Assembly: GCF_028372415.1 (NCBI RefSeq)
Contig: NC_092875.1
Coordinates: 33,746,817 to 33,810,816 of the forward strand
DNA: 64,000 nt
Source of the DNA: Notamacropus eugenii
Lineage: Eukaryota > Chordata > Mammalia > Diprotodontia > Macropodidae
Direction: 5' to 3'
The stretch's first letter is position 1; the number at the start of each line of letters is the position of its first letter. Shown piece after piece: positions 23,203 through 36,640 of this stretch. The position numbers and the translations under genes are program-made. A model generated the notes under the pieces. The model was not told where the DNA came from. It worked only from the letters and a program-made list of their open reading frames with translations, and made no database searches.

Positions 23203-23357
23203 AAGGACATACAAGTGGGGAAGATATGTCTTAAAGTTCACGAATTTTTCACAAATGAAATGCATACTCATTAGTATGCAAATTTCCATTGCACAAATGC
23301 AATGGAAAAAGTGCACTGGAGTCTGAACAGACAGTGCTGGAGCAATGATGGGAGAGA

Positions 23358-23711
23358 ATGTTGGATTTTGTAGCAAAAGTTAAAGTGAGAGGCAATGAAC
23401 ATATCACTTGTATTCACCTCATGATCCCTCTGGAGGCACTTGTGGTCAAAAAAATGTCACCAGAGTTAGATGTATTCTGCCATACTATCAAAATCATTAA
23501 CTTCATTAAAAGTCATGCCGTTGATAGTCGTTTGTTTTTAAACCTTTGGAAAGACATGGGCTCCCGTTATAAAAACTTATTACTACATGTAGAAGTAAGG
23601 TGGCTCTCAAGAGGGCAAAGTTTAAACAAATTATTGAAATTGAAAGATGAAGTTGTTATATTTTTGAATAACACAAATCTAATTTTGTTCATTTTTTTCA
23701 TAATGACATAG
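23358..23711 (+). pseudogene. hAT transposase central remnant
   Basis: A 117-residue piece with ALVVKKMSPELDVF, TIKIINFIKSHAVDSRLFLN and LLLHVEVRWLSRGQSLNKLL. These match the conserved 'C/H..ALA.KK...VI.IINFIK' and 'EVRWLSRG' blocks of hAT-Charlie transposases. The bridge to the upstream piece (23203-23357) is damaged and contains two small hairpins. Confidence 0.8.
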
Positions 23712-24654
23712 CTTTCCAAAGTGTGTTATTTGTTGTATAGTTTCTAAAAACCCAAAGATTTAAACATGTCACTTCAAGGAAGAAGTTGTAAAATATTTAT
23801 GTTAAAAGCTAAAATTGAAAGTTTTACTAAAAAGTGAACATATGGAAGAATAGGGTGGAAAAATGGTTCTTTAGAAATGTTTAGTTACAGATGATTTTAT
23901 AACTGAAAATAAGCTTCCCAAAGATTTAATCTGTAAGAGTTATAATTGATCATCTGAAGTGCCTGGAGACACAGTTTCAGAAATACTTCTCTTCAATTTT
24001 TTATTCTAAAAAACTAAGTTGGGTTCATAAACTATACTCAATTGAAATAAAAAAATGTTACTCATCTACCATGAAAAGTTCAAGAAGAATTTGCCAAGTT
24101 ATCAAGTGGCAGAAATATAAAACTTGAGTTTCCTAAAAAATTGTTAAATGAATTTTGGCATGGGATTGGGACAGAATTTCCAACAATTTCTAAAATGGCC
24201 CTAAAGAAACTTCTGAAATTTTGTACTACACATTTATGTGAAGCAGTGTTCTCAATATTGGTGATTATACACTCAAAATATCAATCAACTTAGAAGATGT
24301 TCTAAATCCTGCAGTATCAAATATTGTGCCAAGATTTAGTTCTTAATATAAAAATAAACAAGCACATCCATCTCATTAGTGTGAAAATTTGCTTTTGTCT
24401 TTAATAAATGGTAAAATAATATGTATACCAAGAGAATTGTTTTGAAATAAATTTCTTTATATTATCAGTAAATTTTAGATTTTTATATCTGTTTTATATA
24501 CCTATATACCTAGGGACATGTAAAAAACTTGAGTGAAAAGCAGTCACAAGCTGAAAAAGTTTAAGAAATCCTGCTCTGTGCCATCAGGGTCTGAGGGGAG
24601 ATGGTGGTCAAGATGGTGGTAGTGATTAGATGCGTTTGGCACATGCTGGTCTTT

Positions 24655-24722
24655 CTCTGTCTCTGTCTCTGTCTCTGTCTCTCCCTCCCTCTTTCTCTCT
24701 CTTTTTCTCTCTCTCCCTTGCT
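24655..24722. repeat. Pyrimidine microsatellite (TCTGTC/TCTC)
   Basis: About 70 bases of CTCTGT and CTCT words directly after the hAT element. Confidence 0.8.
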
Positions 24723-24879
24723 ATTTTATGGAGGCTGGCTTACTTGCCCTTACTTGCCAACTATGCAGCAGTTGATTGACAGTTGTAGGGAAGAAATAAC
24801 TAGCCCCTTCACCACAAGAACTGCTTCCCGCAGGCACACAGTTGGTACTTAATACATGCATATTGACTAAAAAATGCTT

Positions 24880-25040
24880 GTTGACTGCAACTGTGGTACA
24901 GTGGTAAGGATGTTGGATTTGGAGTCAGAGAACATGGATTCAATTCACGGGCAAGTCCTTTAACCTCCTTAGGCCTCAGTTTCCTCATCTGTAAAATGAG
25001 AATGTTACACCAGAAGTCCTGTAAGGTCCTTTTCCAGATC
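24880..25040 (+). repeat. tRNA-derived SINE
   Basis: 'gtggtacagtggtaaggatg', 'ggatttggagtcagagaac', 'cctcagtttcctcatctgta' and the tail 'gtccttttccagatctaag'. Confidence 0.65.
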
Positions 25041-25085
25041 TAAGTGTATGGTCTTATTGCAACAGTTTTCCTTTCTTTGTTTCTG

Positions 25086-25210
25086 TTTCTTCCTTCCTTC
25101 CTTCCTTCCTTCCTTCCTTCCTTCCTTCCTTCCTTCCTTCCTTCCTTCCTTCCTTCCTTCCTTCCTTCCTTCCTTCCTTCCTTCCTTCCTTCTTTCCTTC
25201 CTTCCTTCCT
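25086..25210. repeat. (TTCC)n microsatellite
   Basis: About 30 TTCC units, nearly pure, with one TTCTTTCC interruption near 25190. It sits at the A-rich 3' end of the following minus-strand L1 fragment. Open frames reading PSFLPSFL or KEGRKEGR here are artefacts. Confidence 0.95.
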
Positions 25211-25570
25211 CTCTTTCCTTTCTTTGTTTTCAGTTTTCTCCAATCATTTCCATAAGTCTTAGATTTTCTCCCCCTCCCTCCTCCCTCCCTCCCTGAGCAT
25301 GCAGTCTTATATGGGTTCTACACATCCATTCTTATTAAACACATTTTCACATTAGTCATGTTGCATGGAAGAATTAAAATGAATGGGAGAAACCATGAGA
25401 AAAACCCAAACAAAACAAAACATGACACAAGAGAAAATATTCTGCTTCATTCTGCATTCCAATTCTTCTCTCTCTGGGCAGTTTCAATTGTTCTCCTGGT
25501 TATCTTTACTTTGTTCTGCATCTGGTCATCCAAGCAATCCCAAATTTCTTTGAACATTTTATAGAATTCT
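25211..25570 (-). mobile_element. L1 3' end fragment
   Basis: Antisense L1 end: 'gttttcagttttctccaatc', 'gcatgcagtcttatatgggt', 'acattagtcatgttgcatgg', 'ttctgcattccaattcttc'. It ends about 50 bases before the RPL6 promoter. Confidence 0.7.
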
Positions 25571-25599
25571 AACTCTCAGGATGGGGGGTGGGGCTTGGC

Positions 25600-25735
25600 T
25601 TGGTCGGTTGACCGAAAAGAAAACTACATTTCCCATGATGCTCAGGAACAGGAAATGAAGTGATCTCCCCGCCTTTCCCGTCCCTGCTTATAGACCGGAA
25701 GTCCGGACAATAATTCTCTTTCCCGTCTCTCAAGG
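25600..25735 (+). promoter_or_regulatory. RPL6: RPL6 core promoter
   Basis: ACTACATTTCCCATGATGC (25623-25641) is a close match to the ZNF143/THAP11 'SBS' motif. ACCGGAAGT (25694-25702) is an ETS/GABPA site. The pyrimidine start TTCTCTTTCCC (25714-25724) is a 5'TOP-type initiator, which ribosomal protein genes use for mTOR-dependent translation control. A degenerate TATA-like 'gcttatag' lies at about 25686-25693, some 25 bases upstream of the likely start. Factor binding is inferred from motif only. Confidence 0.8.
25716..25734 (+). other. RPL6: RPL6 exon 1 (non-coding)
   Basis: CTCTTTCCCGTCTCTCAAG followed by the donor GTAGGA. The human RPL6 message has a very similar short TOP leader ending in CAAG just before the ATG-containing exon. 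The start base could be any of the first pyrimidines. Confidence 0.75.
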
Positions 25736-25779
25736 TAGGAATGGCTGGCGAGGGCTGAGCGCTGTTGTTTTTCACGTTT

Positions 25780-26215
25780 CGAATCCGCTGCCATCCGGGC
25801 TCTTAGGGCCGCGAGCCAGCAGCAGCTTCGCTCGCACGTTCTCGGGGCCTATCCCGGGGCTCCCCGGGCACCGACACTTGTCCGGCATCGGGAGCCGCCG
25901 GCCGGCTGGGCAGCGTTGGAGGCGCGGGCCGCGGAGAAGGCCCCGCCGCCGGGCCTGAAGCAGACACGTCGGCGCGGGGCGGGAGGGGCCTCGCGGGCAC
26001 CCGTAGCGCGAGCGGCCTGCGGGGTCGGGGCTGCCGGGGCGAGGACGGGGACCTGGGGCCGAGACCCTCCGAGGGGCACTGACCGCGGAAGGGGAGGGAA
26101 GGGGGCCTAAGGACGGCGCCAGAGCCGACGTGCCCTGGGGGCCGGGGCGAGCAGGGTGGCGGCGCCTGCCCCCGGCCCCGAAGCCCCCCAACCCTCCTAA
26201 GCAGGGCAGGAATAC
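25780..26215. promoter_or_regulatory. RPL6: RPL6 CpG island (intron 1)
   Basis: A CpG-dense, very GC-rich block starts about 50 bases after exon 1 and covers the first 450 bases of intron 1. The long open frames on both strands here are composition effects. It gives no match to a known exon. Confidence 0.75.
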
Positions 26216-26244
26216 GCGAGTTCCAGGCCTTGTGACTCTGCAAC

Positions 26245-26360
26245 TTCTCTCCGCCTCCGCTTCCCCATCTGTAAAATGGGAATAATGAAAGCCGCCGCCT
26301 CCCTAGATGGTTGCAAAGATAAAACGAGATTTTTGGAAAGCCCTTTGCCAGCCATGGGGA
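26245..26360 (+). repeat. SINE core fragment
   Basis: 'cttccccatctgtaaaatgg', 'gaataatgaaagccg' and 'ggaaagccctttgccag' are the SINE core and end. A run of 15 G follows at 26445-26459 with no other structure. Confidence 0.5.
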
Positions 26361-26929
26361 GCAGCCCCTAAGCCCAGTTTATCGTTGAAGTGTATTTGCT
26401 TTGTATAAAAACAGCCTCCGACCAGAGGGAGCTTAGGGCCCCCTGGGGGGGGGGGGGGGCAGCAGGGACCGAGTAAGTAATTGCAGTGACTTAGGCAAAG
26501 GGCTGCAGGGAATTGGAAAGAAAACTTCCTCCTAGGAGGAATCAATTGAGAAGAGCCTTGAAGGAAGCCAGGGGTTCCTGGTGGTGGCTTTTGAAAAATT
26601 CCTTAAAGCCAGGGCCAGCTTTTTAACCTCCCCCATTATCTTAAACATACGTAGTTGGTGCTTAGTAAATGAATTGAAATAATTTTGTGAATTATCAGTA
26701 TCTTGCTTTGACCCTGATGGAGACCTAGAGGCTTCTCATCTGGCTTTAACTCTGACACCAAGTATCCCCACCCTGCGTGTCAGTGAGGGAGCTCAGTTTT
26801 CAGTCTCTTTACCCTGTTGGATATTAAATTGTTAGTGGATGATAGCTAGCCTTTATTTAGGACTTTAGAGTTTACAGAGTGTTTTGTTGTCTGGAATTGT
26901 TAAAAGACTACCCTGTGTAAGACAGGTTT

Positions 26930-27157
26930 CAAAACTGTTCAGTCGTTTTTGACTCTTAGTTACCCGTTTTGGGGTTTTCCTTGGCCAAACAAACTGGAGT
27001 GGTTTGCCATTTTTTCAGTTAAGGAACTGAAGCAAATAGCTATAAATGATTTGCCCAGGGTCACACAGCCAGTGAGTGTCTTGAGGTCAGATTTGAACTC
27101 AGGAAGGTGAGTTCCTGATTCCAAGCCCAGTGCTATATCCATTGCTCCACTTCACTG
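26930..27157 (-). repeat. MAR1-type SINE
   Basis: Antisense MAR1: 'ttggccaaacaaactggag', 'tggtttgccattttttcag', 'cagggtcacacagccagtg' and 'gctatatccattgctccac'. It lies in RPL6 intron 1. Confidence 0.7.
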
Positions 27158-27169
27158 TACCCGAACTGG

Positions 27170-27480
27170 AGCATAGGTGAAGTGCCTGTGGAGCTTACAG
27201 TCTGAGTTGGGGGGCAGGTCATATATATGACTGCAGTGGTCACCAGTCTGAGGTGGTGAGGAGGAAGCTTTCCCTGGGCTGAACCTTGAGGATAAAGCTC
27301 AGTAAACTGGAGGAAAAGCCTGTTTGTGTTTTGGTTGGATCTAGAGAGAATGCATTTGTGTGTATGAGAAATGAGGTTGAGAACATTTATTGGAGGCAGA
27401 TTCTGGAGACCTGTGTATATGGGCAAGGATTTCTGTTTTCTTCTATAAGCATTTGGGAGCCATGAGAAGTTTTTGAGAAG
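27170..27480 (+). repeat. Unclassified repeat remnant
   Basis: 'gtggagcttacagtctgag', 'gaggaagctttccctgggct', 'ggagacctgtgtatatgggc' and 'agcatttgggagccatgaga' resemble the repeat at 57175-57695. Very degenerate. Confidence 0.35.
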
Positions 27481-27502
27481 AAAATTAAAAGTTAAATCAG
27501 GA

Positions 27503-27504
<2 letters not shown>

Positions 27505-27555
<51 letters not shown>
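27505..27555. repeat. (TA)n microsatellite
   Basis: About 25 uninterrupted TA units in RPL6 intron 1, some 150 bases upstream of the exon 2 acceptor. Confidence 0.95.
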
Positions 27556-27558
<3 letters not shown>

Positions 27559-27709
27559 GGATGTGTGTGTAGAGGGGGAAGAGACTGCAGCCTAAGAAAC
27601 CTGTTAAGTGGCTTTTGTACTATTCAAGACAAAAGCTAATGAAAGTGTGCTTGTTTGATTGAATTAGAATGGTATTACAATTTATTTAACCATGTTACTC
27701 TATTAACAG

Positions 27710-30564
<2,855 letters not shown>

Positions 30565-30584
30565 ATGCCTAGCCGAGAACTCTT

Positions 30585-30590
30585 ATTAAA
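30585..30590 (+). terminator. RPL6: RPL6 poly(A) signal ATTAAA
   Basis: ATTAAA lies 21 bases after the stop codon. Cleavage is expected near 30602-30610, followed by the T-rich 'ttgtcccttttttatg'. Confidence 0.8.
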
Positions 30591-30614
30591 ATATTTGGAA
30601 TAACTATTTCTTGT

Positions 30615-31255
30615 CCCTTTTTTATGTTCTAAAAGTCATTCTCCAGACCTCCATGATTATTTCCTGGGCCCTAGCTCCTAATCCTAATCCTAATCATGCC
30701 AACCTGAAGCATTGCATCTCTTCTAATCCTTTATTCTGGTGTGGTGATGAACCCAGACCTGGACTGTTGGTAAAGCATCTTATCCTCATTTCTTACCAAT
30801 GTTACTACTTGTAAATACTGTCTTGTAGTTGTTTGTGTGGCTCAGTCTTTCAGGGGCATACTACTTCACTGTTCACACCTCAAAAAAGGGTCCCCTTTGT
30901 TAATCCTTCCCAGCAAGGCATCATCCAGCTTCTGGAAGTGGCCCTTTCCTTTTGAATACAATTCCAGTGGTTCAATTTGTGGCTGTTGCTCCCTGTCTTG
31001 CCTCCTGGGGGGGTCAAGCTCCTTGAAGGTAGCCCCACTTCCACAAGTCTTCTCTAACTTAACATTCCCATATTCAAACAATCCTTATAGGGCAAGATCC
31101 TGAAACCCTAAACTCTTTTGGGTCTTCTCTTCTGAATGTTCTATAACTTAATAAATTTCCTTCCTAAAATGTGCCCAAAACTGAACACTTAAAATGTCCA
31201 AGGCATGATTCTGTACTTTGCAAGCCAGAAAGTATTAAGAATGAACTACTAGGAA
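30615..31255. other. RPL6 downstream flank, nothing recognised
   Basis: Moderately T/C-rich unique DNA. A short plus-strand open frame at 30837-31103 shows no domain, and I see no promoter or splice pattern. Confidence 0.4.
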
Positions 31256-31257
31256 GG

Positions 31258-31458
31258 GGCAGGTGTAGTGAATGAATAGAATGCCAAGCCTGAAGTGAGG
31301 AAGATCTGAGTTCATATTTGACCTTAGACACTAGTTGTATGATTATGGGCCAGGCACTTCACCCTGTTTGCCTCAGTTTCTTCATCTGTAAGTGGCAAAC
31401 CATACCAGCCAAGAAAACCCCAAATGGGGTTGCAGAGTTGAAAACAATTGAAACAAAA
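31258..31458 (+). repeat. MAR1-type SINE
   Basis: 'gaggaagatctgagttcata' (B-box-like), 'gcctcagtttcttcatctgt', then the tail 'ccaagaaaaccccaaatggg' and 'gttgcagagttgaaaac'. The stretch 31460-32175 after it shows nothing recognised. Confidence 0.7.
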
Positions 31459-32177
31459 TTTCCAGGAACCATGCAGAAAAAATCTTAGCATTTTTGTCTG
31501 CTATATGTTGAAAATGGGTGATAGTCAATATTAAGTGCTTGAGGCTAGGCCAATAGGGCCTACCAGCACTAAACCTACATTTAGGATGCAGCTCCCTAAG
31601 AAATGGCAACCTAGCCAAGCACCATCAGGTCTAGTTGCCTCAATTTCAATTGGTATATTATTGGCATTAATGTAAAGACACCAGATACACCATACCACTA
31701 GGTAGGCAAGAGAATGAACTAAAAGACCCACTCTTGGTCCTTCCAACAGGAATCGGTTTAGAGACGTCCATAGGGAGCACTAAAAGTCGATGAGATTATA
31801 GATATGTGTATCTGTCTAAGCACTCTACAAATGTGAGCTTCCATTATCATCTGGTGCTAATATTTTCTGACACTATAAATGGGTCACTTTTTTTAGTTTT
31901 TTTAAGTCAGCAAGTAGAGTTTAGAGATCTAAAATCCAAGCTTCAAGTCTTATCAGTGACATACTGGTTACATGTGACCTTATACAAATGGTAACTTCTT
32001 GGACTCTCATGACTATTTCAGAAAAAGTAGGTGGTAATCTGCCTCATCTATTGGTAGTGTCTCATGGTAATCTGTTCCTTATCTGGGAATTCCCAATATT
32101 AATGAAATTGTAGGGTCAGTCCCTATCTCTTTTAATTTTGCAAAATAGGAAGTTTATCCCTTCTTTCATGCATCATA

Positions 32178-32490
32178 GTATTGGAAAGAGATGTAAATTG
32201 AGCTTTGGAAGATGACATGAGTTTTACTTCAAAAACTGCCCCTGAATCTAGCTGTGAGGTTGCGGGTAAGTCATTTTCCCCTCTAGATTAACTAGAGTGT
32301 CTCCAACCTCCTTTTAATTTTGAAGAGTCCTTAAAACTCACCAGATCAAAGAATCAGCAGTTTAGAGCAGGGAGGGACCTTAGTGGCTAACCCCTCCTTT
32401 GATATGAGGAAACAAGCTCAGAAAGGTGCCTAGGGCAGAATTCGAACCCGAGTCTTTTCTGACTCCAAGTCCAATATTACAACATACAGT
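32178..32490. repeat. Two SINE fragments, opposite strands
   Basis: 32178-32340 plus ('tattggaaagagatgtaaat', 'gaggttgcgggtaagtcat'). 32355-32490 minus ('gcagggagggaccttagtgg', 'gaattcgaacccgagtc'). Confidence 0.5.
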
Positions 32491-32654
32491 CTCAGTTATA
32501 AATTATAGTTGCTAAAAGCCTCCTTAGCTCATAATTTGAACAGAATACTACATGGTGTTTCTAGAACAGAGAAAACTTGCATATCATAAAATGCTTTAAT
32601 GGTTTGGGGGATCCAGTCCTGTGATTTTTATCCCTGTGGAAGATAGGAAACTTA

Positions 32655-32700
32655 CTCATGTATGTGTGTGTGTGTAAGAGAGAGCGAGAGAGAGATGTAT
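32655..32700. repeat. TG/GA microsatellite
   Basis: 'tgtatgtgtgtgtgtg' followed by 'agagagagcgagagagag'. Unique DNA surrounds it on both sides (32490-33410) with no gene seen. Confidence 0.8.
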
Positions 32701-33414
32701 ATATAATGCAGTTTACAGTGTTAGAAAATTTCCTGGGGCTCTGGAGATTAAGTGACTTGACCATCCTTACTTGGATAGTAAGCGCTAGCAGGGAGGACAT
32801 GAACCTAGGTTTCTCCTTGCCCATAAGACTTCTCCAATAGGCTACACTGCCTCTCAAGATAATGTGTAAGGTAATATTTTTTAAGCATTTGATACTTTTT
32901 CAAAAATTTTTGGAAAAGAAAGTTTAAATTGAAGGACTGTTATTAGTGCAAGTCTATCCAGAAAGAGAGGCAACAAATCCTAAAATCCCTTTATTTTTCC
33001 ATATTTCTGTAGCTTCAGGACCTAAATCAAATGAGAGTTTGGCTGTAATGAGTAGCTGAATCAGATTTTCCAGAAAAAAGAGAAAACCTAGTCAGCCACC
33101 TCATCAGAACTGTTAAAAGATATGACATTCTTAAAAAACAAATCATTGGACTTCATTAGTGTCGAATGTGCTCTTGGGCTCCATCTTTCTAAACCAATCA
33201 GGTCAATGTCTGTAGAGAAGGTTCCAAAGCCAACCCTGTTGTTTGAAAGATAAGAACGTTGACTCCAGTCGATTCCAGAATAGTATTTCTATTACTGATT
33301 TACTGCAGAAGATCAAATAAATAGTACCCCACATTTGCCTCATACTTTACCCTTTTCTTTTGGCAGTGAACAAAAACATCTCTAACAAATAGGTCATCTT
33401 TTCTGGCTTTGTTT

Positions 33415-33740
33415 TTCAGACCTTGGCTAATGTGGAAATTTGTTTTGCATGACTTATTTGTGATGGATTTTGTATTTCATACCTTCTCAGTGGGTGAGGG
33501 AGAGAGAATTTGGACCTGAAAATAAAACTGAATTTTAAAAGACGTTATTGCTACAAAGACTAGAAGAGATGATTATATATGAAATTAAACTGTTAATGTA
33601 CAGTTTGTTTTTTATTGGATGGCTTACCCACTCAGGAGGGGACAAGGGAGGGAGGGATAGAATTTGGAACTCAAAACTTAAAGTCTTTAAAACGTTTTTG
33701 TCATGTAATTAGGGAAAAATATAAAATTTTTAAAAAGAAG
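33415..33740 (+). mobile_element. Two L1 3' ends in tandem
   Basis: 33415-33545 ends 'gaacttgg'-like wording 'gagaatttggacctgaaaat'. 33550-33740 has 'gagggagggatagaatttgg' and 'aactcaaaacttaaagtc' with an A-rich end. Both are L1 3'UTR ends. Confidence 0.6.
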
Positions 33741-33769
33741 AAAAAAGGGATAAGGAAGGAACTAGGATT

Positions 33770-34440
33770 CGTTTTTATATATATTTTATTTTTCCTCCTC
33801 CCCGCAATTACATGTGAAACTTTTTTTAAGTTTTGAGTTCTGGATTCTATCCCTCAATCTCTCCCTCCCTGAGATGGTAAGCAATGAAATAAAAGTTATA
33901 CATGGGCAGTCATGTAAAATGTTTTCATATTAATGATTGCATACAAGAAAACTCAAAGAAAAAAGTGGAAAAATAGCATGCTTCAGTCTGTATGCAGGCA
34001 ATATCAATTCTTCCTCTGGAGGCAGAAAGTATGTTTCCTCATGAGTCTTTTGGGATTGTCTTGGATCTTTGTACTGCTGAGAATAGCTAAGTCATTCACA
34101 GATCTTCACCATACAGTATTGTTGTTACTGTGTACAATGTTCTTCTCCTGGTTCTGTTCACTTCACTTTGCATCAGTTCATGTAAGTCCTTCCAGATTTT
34201 TATGAAAGCATCTTTGTGTCATTTCTTACAGCACAATAACATTCCAGCACAATTATATACCACAGCTTGTTCAGCCATTCCCCACGTGATGGGCATCCCT
34301 TCTATTTCTAATTCTTAGCCACCACAAAAGGAGCTGCTGTAAATATGTTTGTACAAATAGGTCCTTTCCCCTTTTTTGGATGTCTTTGGGATATAGACCT
34401 AGCCATGCCATTGCTGGACCCAGTTTTATCGCCCTTTGGT
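33770..34440 (-). mobile_element. L1 3' region fragment
   Basis: Antisense L1 with 'gttttgagttctggattc', 'tacagtattgttgttactgt', 'cctggttctgttcacttcac', 'tgatgggcatcccttctat' and 'agacctagccatgccattg'. It reaches into the ORF2 C-terminal part but has no open frame. Confidence 0.75.
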
Positions 34441-34442
34441 CA

Positions 34443-34830
34443 TGGAACTGGCATTTATTAAGCACCTACTCTATGCCAGGCACTGTGTTAACCATCATAC
34501 AAATATTATCTCATACCAAATGACAACAATCTCATACCATGTGAGATAAGGTGCTATTATTATCTCCATTTTTTTTAACATTTGAGGAAATGGAGGTGAA
34601 GGTGAGGTAGGATTTGAACTCAGGTCTTTCTAACTCCAGGCTCTAACCACTGTGCTACAGAGCTGCCTGTAATATAGGGTACTCTCTGGACAGGAAACTC
34701 CCTCTACCAATGCAGGATGGTGCCATCTTTGCAATTTATACTATCAGGGAGTTCATGAAACCTCCATGTCAGAGACAGGTCTTAAATGCAGGCGTTCCTG
34801 GTTCCAAGACCTCTTTACCCACTCCATGAC
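34443..34830 (-). repeat. Two antisense SINEs
   Basis: 34443-34675: 'ggcactgtgttaaccatcat', 'tttgaactcaggtctttcta', 'accactgtgctacagagctg'. 34680-34830 belongs to the 'CCARTGCAG' family of 13360-13540 ('ctccctctaccaatgcagg'). Confidence 0.6.
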
Positions 34831-35735
34831 CTTTTCTTCTTTTTAAGAAACACTGCATTTTTCAATGCATTTTCACATTAAGTGACATGACTCAAGGGCA
34901 ATCCTATTTATCTTAAGTCCTCATCCTTCTAAGCCCTCCTTTAGGTCTCATCTTTTGTATGTCCCACCTTATATACCTCTTAGATTTGGAAGGAACCTCA
35001 AAGGCTAGCCAATCCAACCCAGACCCGAATCAGTTTCCTTTCCATTCTCCCTCTTCTCTGGAAAACTCTTCTACAATCTCTTTACTAACAACCTCTAGGC
35101 TTACCCCAGACACCATATCATCTAAGAGACTGGAAAAGCTCCTGGTCTTTGATCTCCTAATTGGTGACTACATCTCTGGGAACCCTCTTTAGAAAAACCC
35201 TATTGAGGCTTCACTTCACTCTTCCACAGCCTTCTCACTAACAACTTCCCCCCCACCCTGCCCCCAAGTCCTGGACCTCTGTGCCTAGATGGAGCCAGGA
35301 ACCATTGTTGAATCAACTATAGTTACATGGAGTATATTGACCTCCTCCCAATGGCCCTACTCACCATCTCTGTAAAGTACCCCTTCTCTAGCCACCACTC
35401 CCCTATTTGTATTATCTCCCCTATTAAAATGTAAGCTACTTGAGGACAGTGCCTATCTTTGCCTGGTTTCAACTCCATGGAACTCTTAGGATAAGCTTCT
35501 ACACTCACCAAGCCACTAACTCAAGTCTTGATTGACACCGCTTCCCTCAGCCCCCTCTGGTTAGAAGGTTGAAGGGTGGAGTACTAAGCCCCTCTAATGC
35601 CTTCTTTTATAGAGGGTTGACACTGTACTCCAGGTACTTTTCATCTGATGTCCTGCCTGGTTTTAACTCTACAGAACAAGATGCCCCCACTCCAAGTCCT
35701 CCTTGGTCCCCCTTTCTTGTTTCCTTTTATGTGTT
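34831..35735. other. Intergenic, degenerate repeats
   Basis: A SINE scrap at 34980-35035 ('ggaaggaacctcaaaggc') and an L2-like scrap at 35425-35460 ('gtaagctacttgaggacag') are all I can name. No exon was recognised. Confidence 0.4.
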
Positions 35736-35737
35736 GT

Positions 35738-35880
35738 CTCCTCTTTTAGATTTTAAGGTCCCTGAGGGTAGGGGCTATTTTTTTTTTTTTTATGGATTGT
35801 ATCCCCAGCATTTAGCATAATCCTTAGCACATAGTAGGTGCTGGGTAAATGTTTATTAGATATTGGATTGGATCCCTGGT
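35738..35880 (+). mobile_element. L2 3' end
   Basis: 'ttttaaggtccctgagggta', 'gattgtatccccagcattt' and 'gcacatagtaggtgctgggt' are the conserved L2 end. Confidence 0.65.
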
Positions 35881-36425
35881 TCTTAGGACAGTGCTTAATG
35901 AGTGTCTCTTCATGTATTCATTTGTTCATTCAGTATCCCTTTTAATTGGTCATTTAACCTCAGTTGAAAGTGAGTAGAAACTCAACCTTCTGGAACCCAT
36001 TTATTTCACTTTTGAATAGTTTCCTTACAACAAACTTCAACTTATCTCTGCGCAACTGAAACACTACACAGGTTCGATGTTCAGTATTCTGAGTTCTTCT
36101 GGTACGATACAGCAGCATCTGGCATTTGTTAGCATCGTTCATATTTATCCTTTGGGAGTATGGCCAGACAACCAACTAGATTACAAGGCCACAGAGACAA
36201 AGACTGAATTGTGTACCAATAGCACAATACCTTATACATAATCAGTTAACAATTCAAATCAACAAACATAAAGTGCCACCTCTTTCCAATCCTGGACTTG
36301 GTACGTATTCTAGAAATACCTAGAGACAAAAATGGAGACCCTGACCTCAAGAAATTTACTTTCTAATGGTGAGGTGATATATAAGAGGAATACAAGGGAA
36401 GAGACTTAGAGGAAGGCCCTCTAGT
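35881..36425. other. Intergenic, nothing recognised
   Basis: AT-rich unique-looking DNA with a repeat-like scrap at 36300-36370 ('gaccctgacctcaagaaat'). No gene signal. Confidence 0.4.
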
Positions 36426-36429
36426 CCAA

Positions 36430-36640
36430 CTCTTGGGAAGCAGTGGGTGAGGGGAATTAGGAAGACTCACCTTCATGAGTTCATATCCAGCCTCAGACAC
36501 TTTTCAGCTCTGTGACTCTGGGCAAGTTACTTAACGCTCTTTGCCTCAGTTTCCTTATCTGGAGGAGAAAGTGGCAAACCACTCCAGTATCTTTGCCAAG
36601 AAAAACCCATAGAGTCAAACTTGACTCAAACAGTTCAACA
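36430..36640 (+). repeat. MAR1-type SINE
   Basis: 'cagcctcagacacttttcag', 'gtgactctgggcaagttac', 'cctcagtttccttatctgg', 'ggcaaaccactccagtatc', 'tttgccaagaaaaacccata'. Confidence 0.75.

Larger units (their letters stand above)
21804..24578 (+). mobile_element. hAT-Charlie/ZBED-like DNA transposon, decayed
   Basis: Imperfect terminal inverted repeats bound it: CAGTGCTGCTTAAACTGTGG at 21804, and at the far end a sequence whose reverse complement starts CAGAGCAGGATTTCTTAAAC. The inside carries transposase pieces related to ZBED5/FAM200-type hAT proteins. The BED zinc finger CLICNEIF...HLNTKH is at about 22671-22750; LSNDTVSKRISEISNDL and FAIQLDEITDVSN at 22990-23130; KIINFIKSHAVDSRLF and LLLHVEVRWLSRGQSL at 23490-23630; and a C-terminal dimerisation remnant TTHLCEAVFSILVIIHSKY at about 24225-24280. 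Stops and frameshifts separate the pieces. No convincing 8-bp target duplication is seen. Confidence 0.85.

Noticed and set aside
25040-25296. Frames reading PSFLPSFL and KEGRKEGR
   Set aside because: Translation of a (TTCC)n microsatellite.
25772-26243. Open frames of 139-146 codons opposite the RPL6 island
   Set aside because: CpG-island composition; no conserved domain and no splice pattern on the minus strand.
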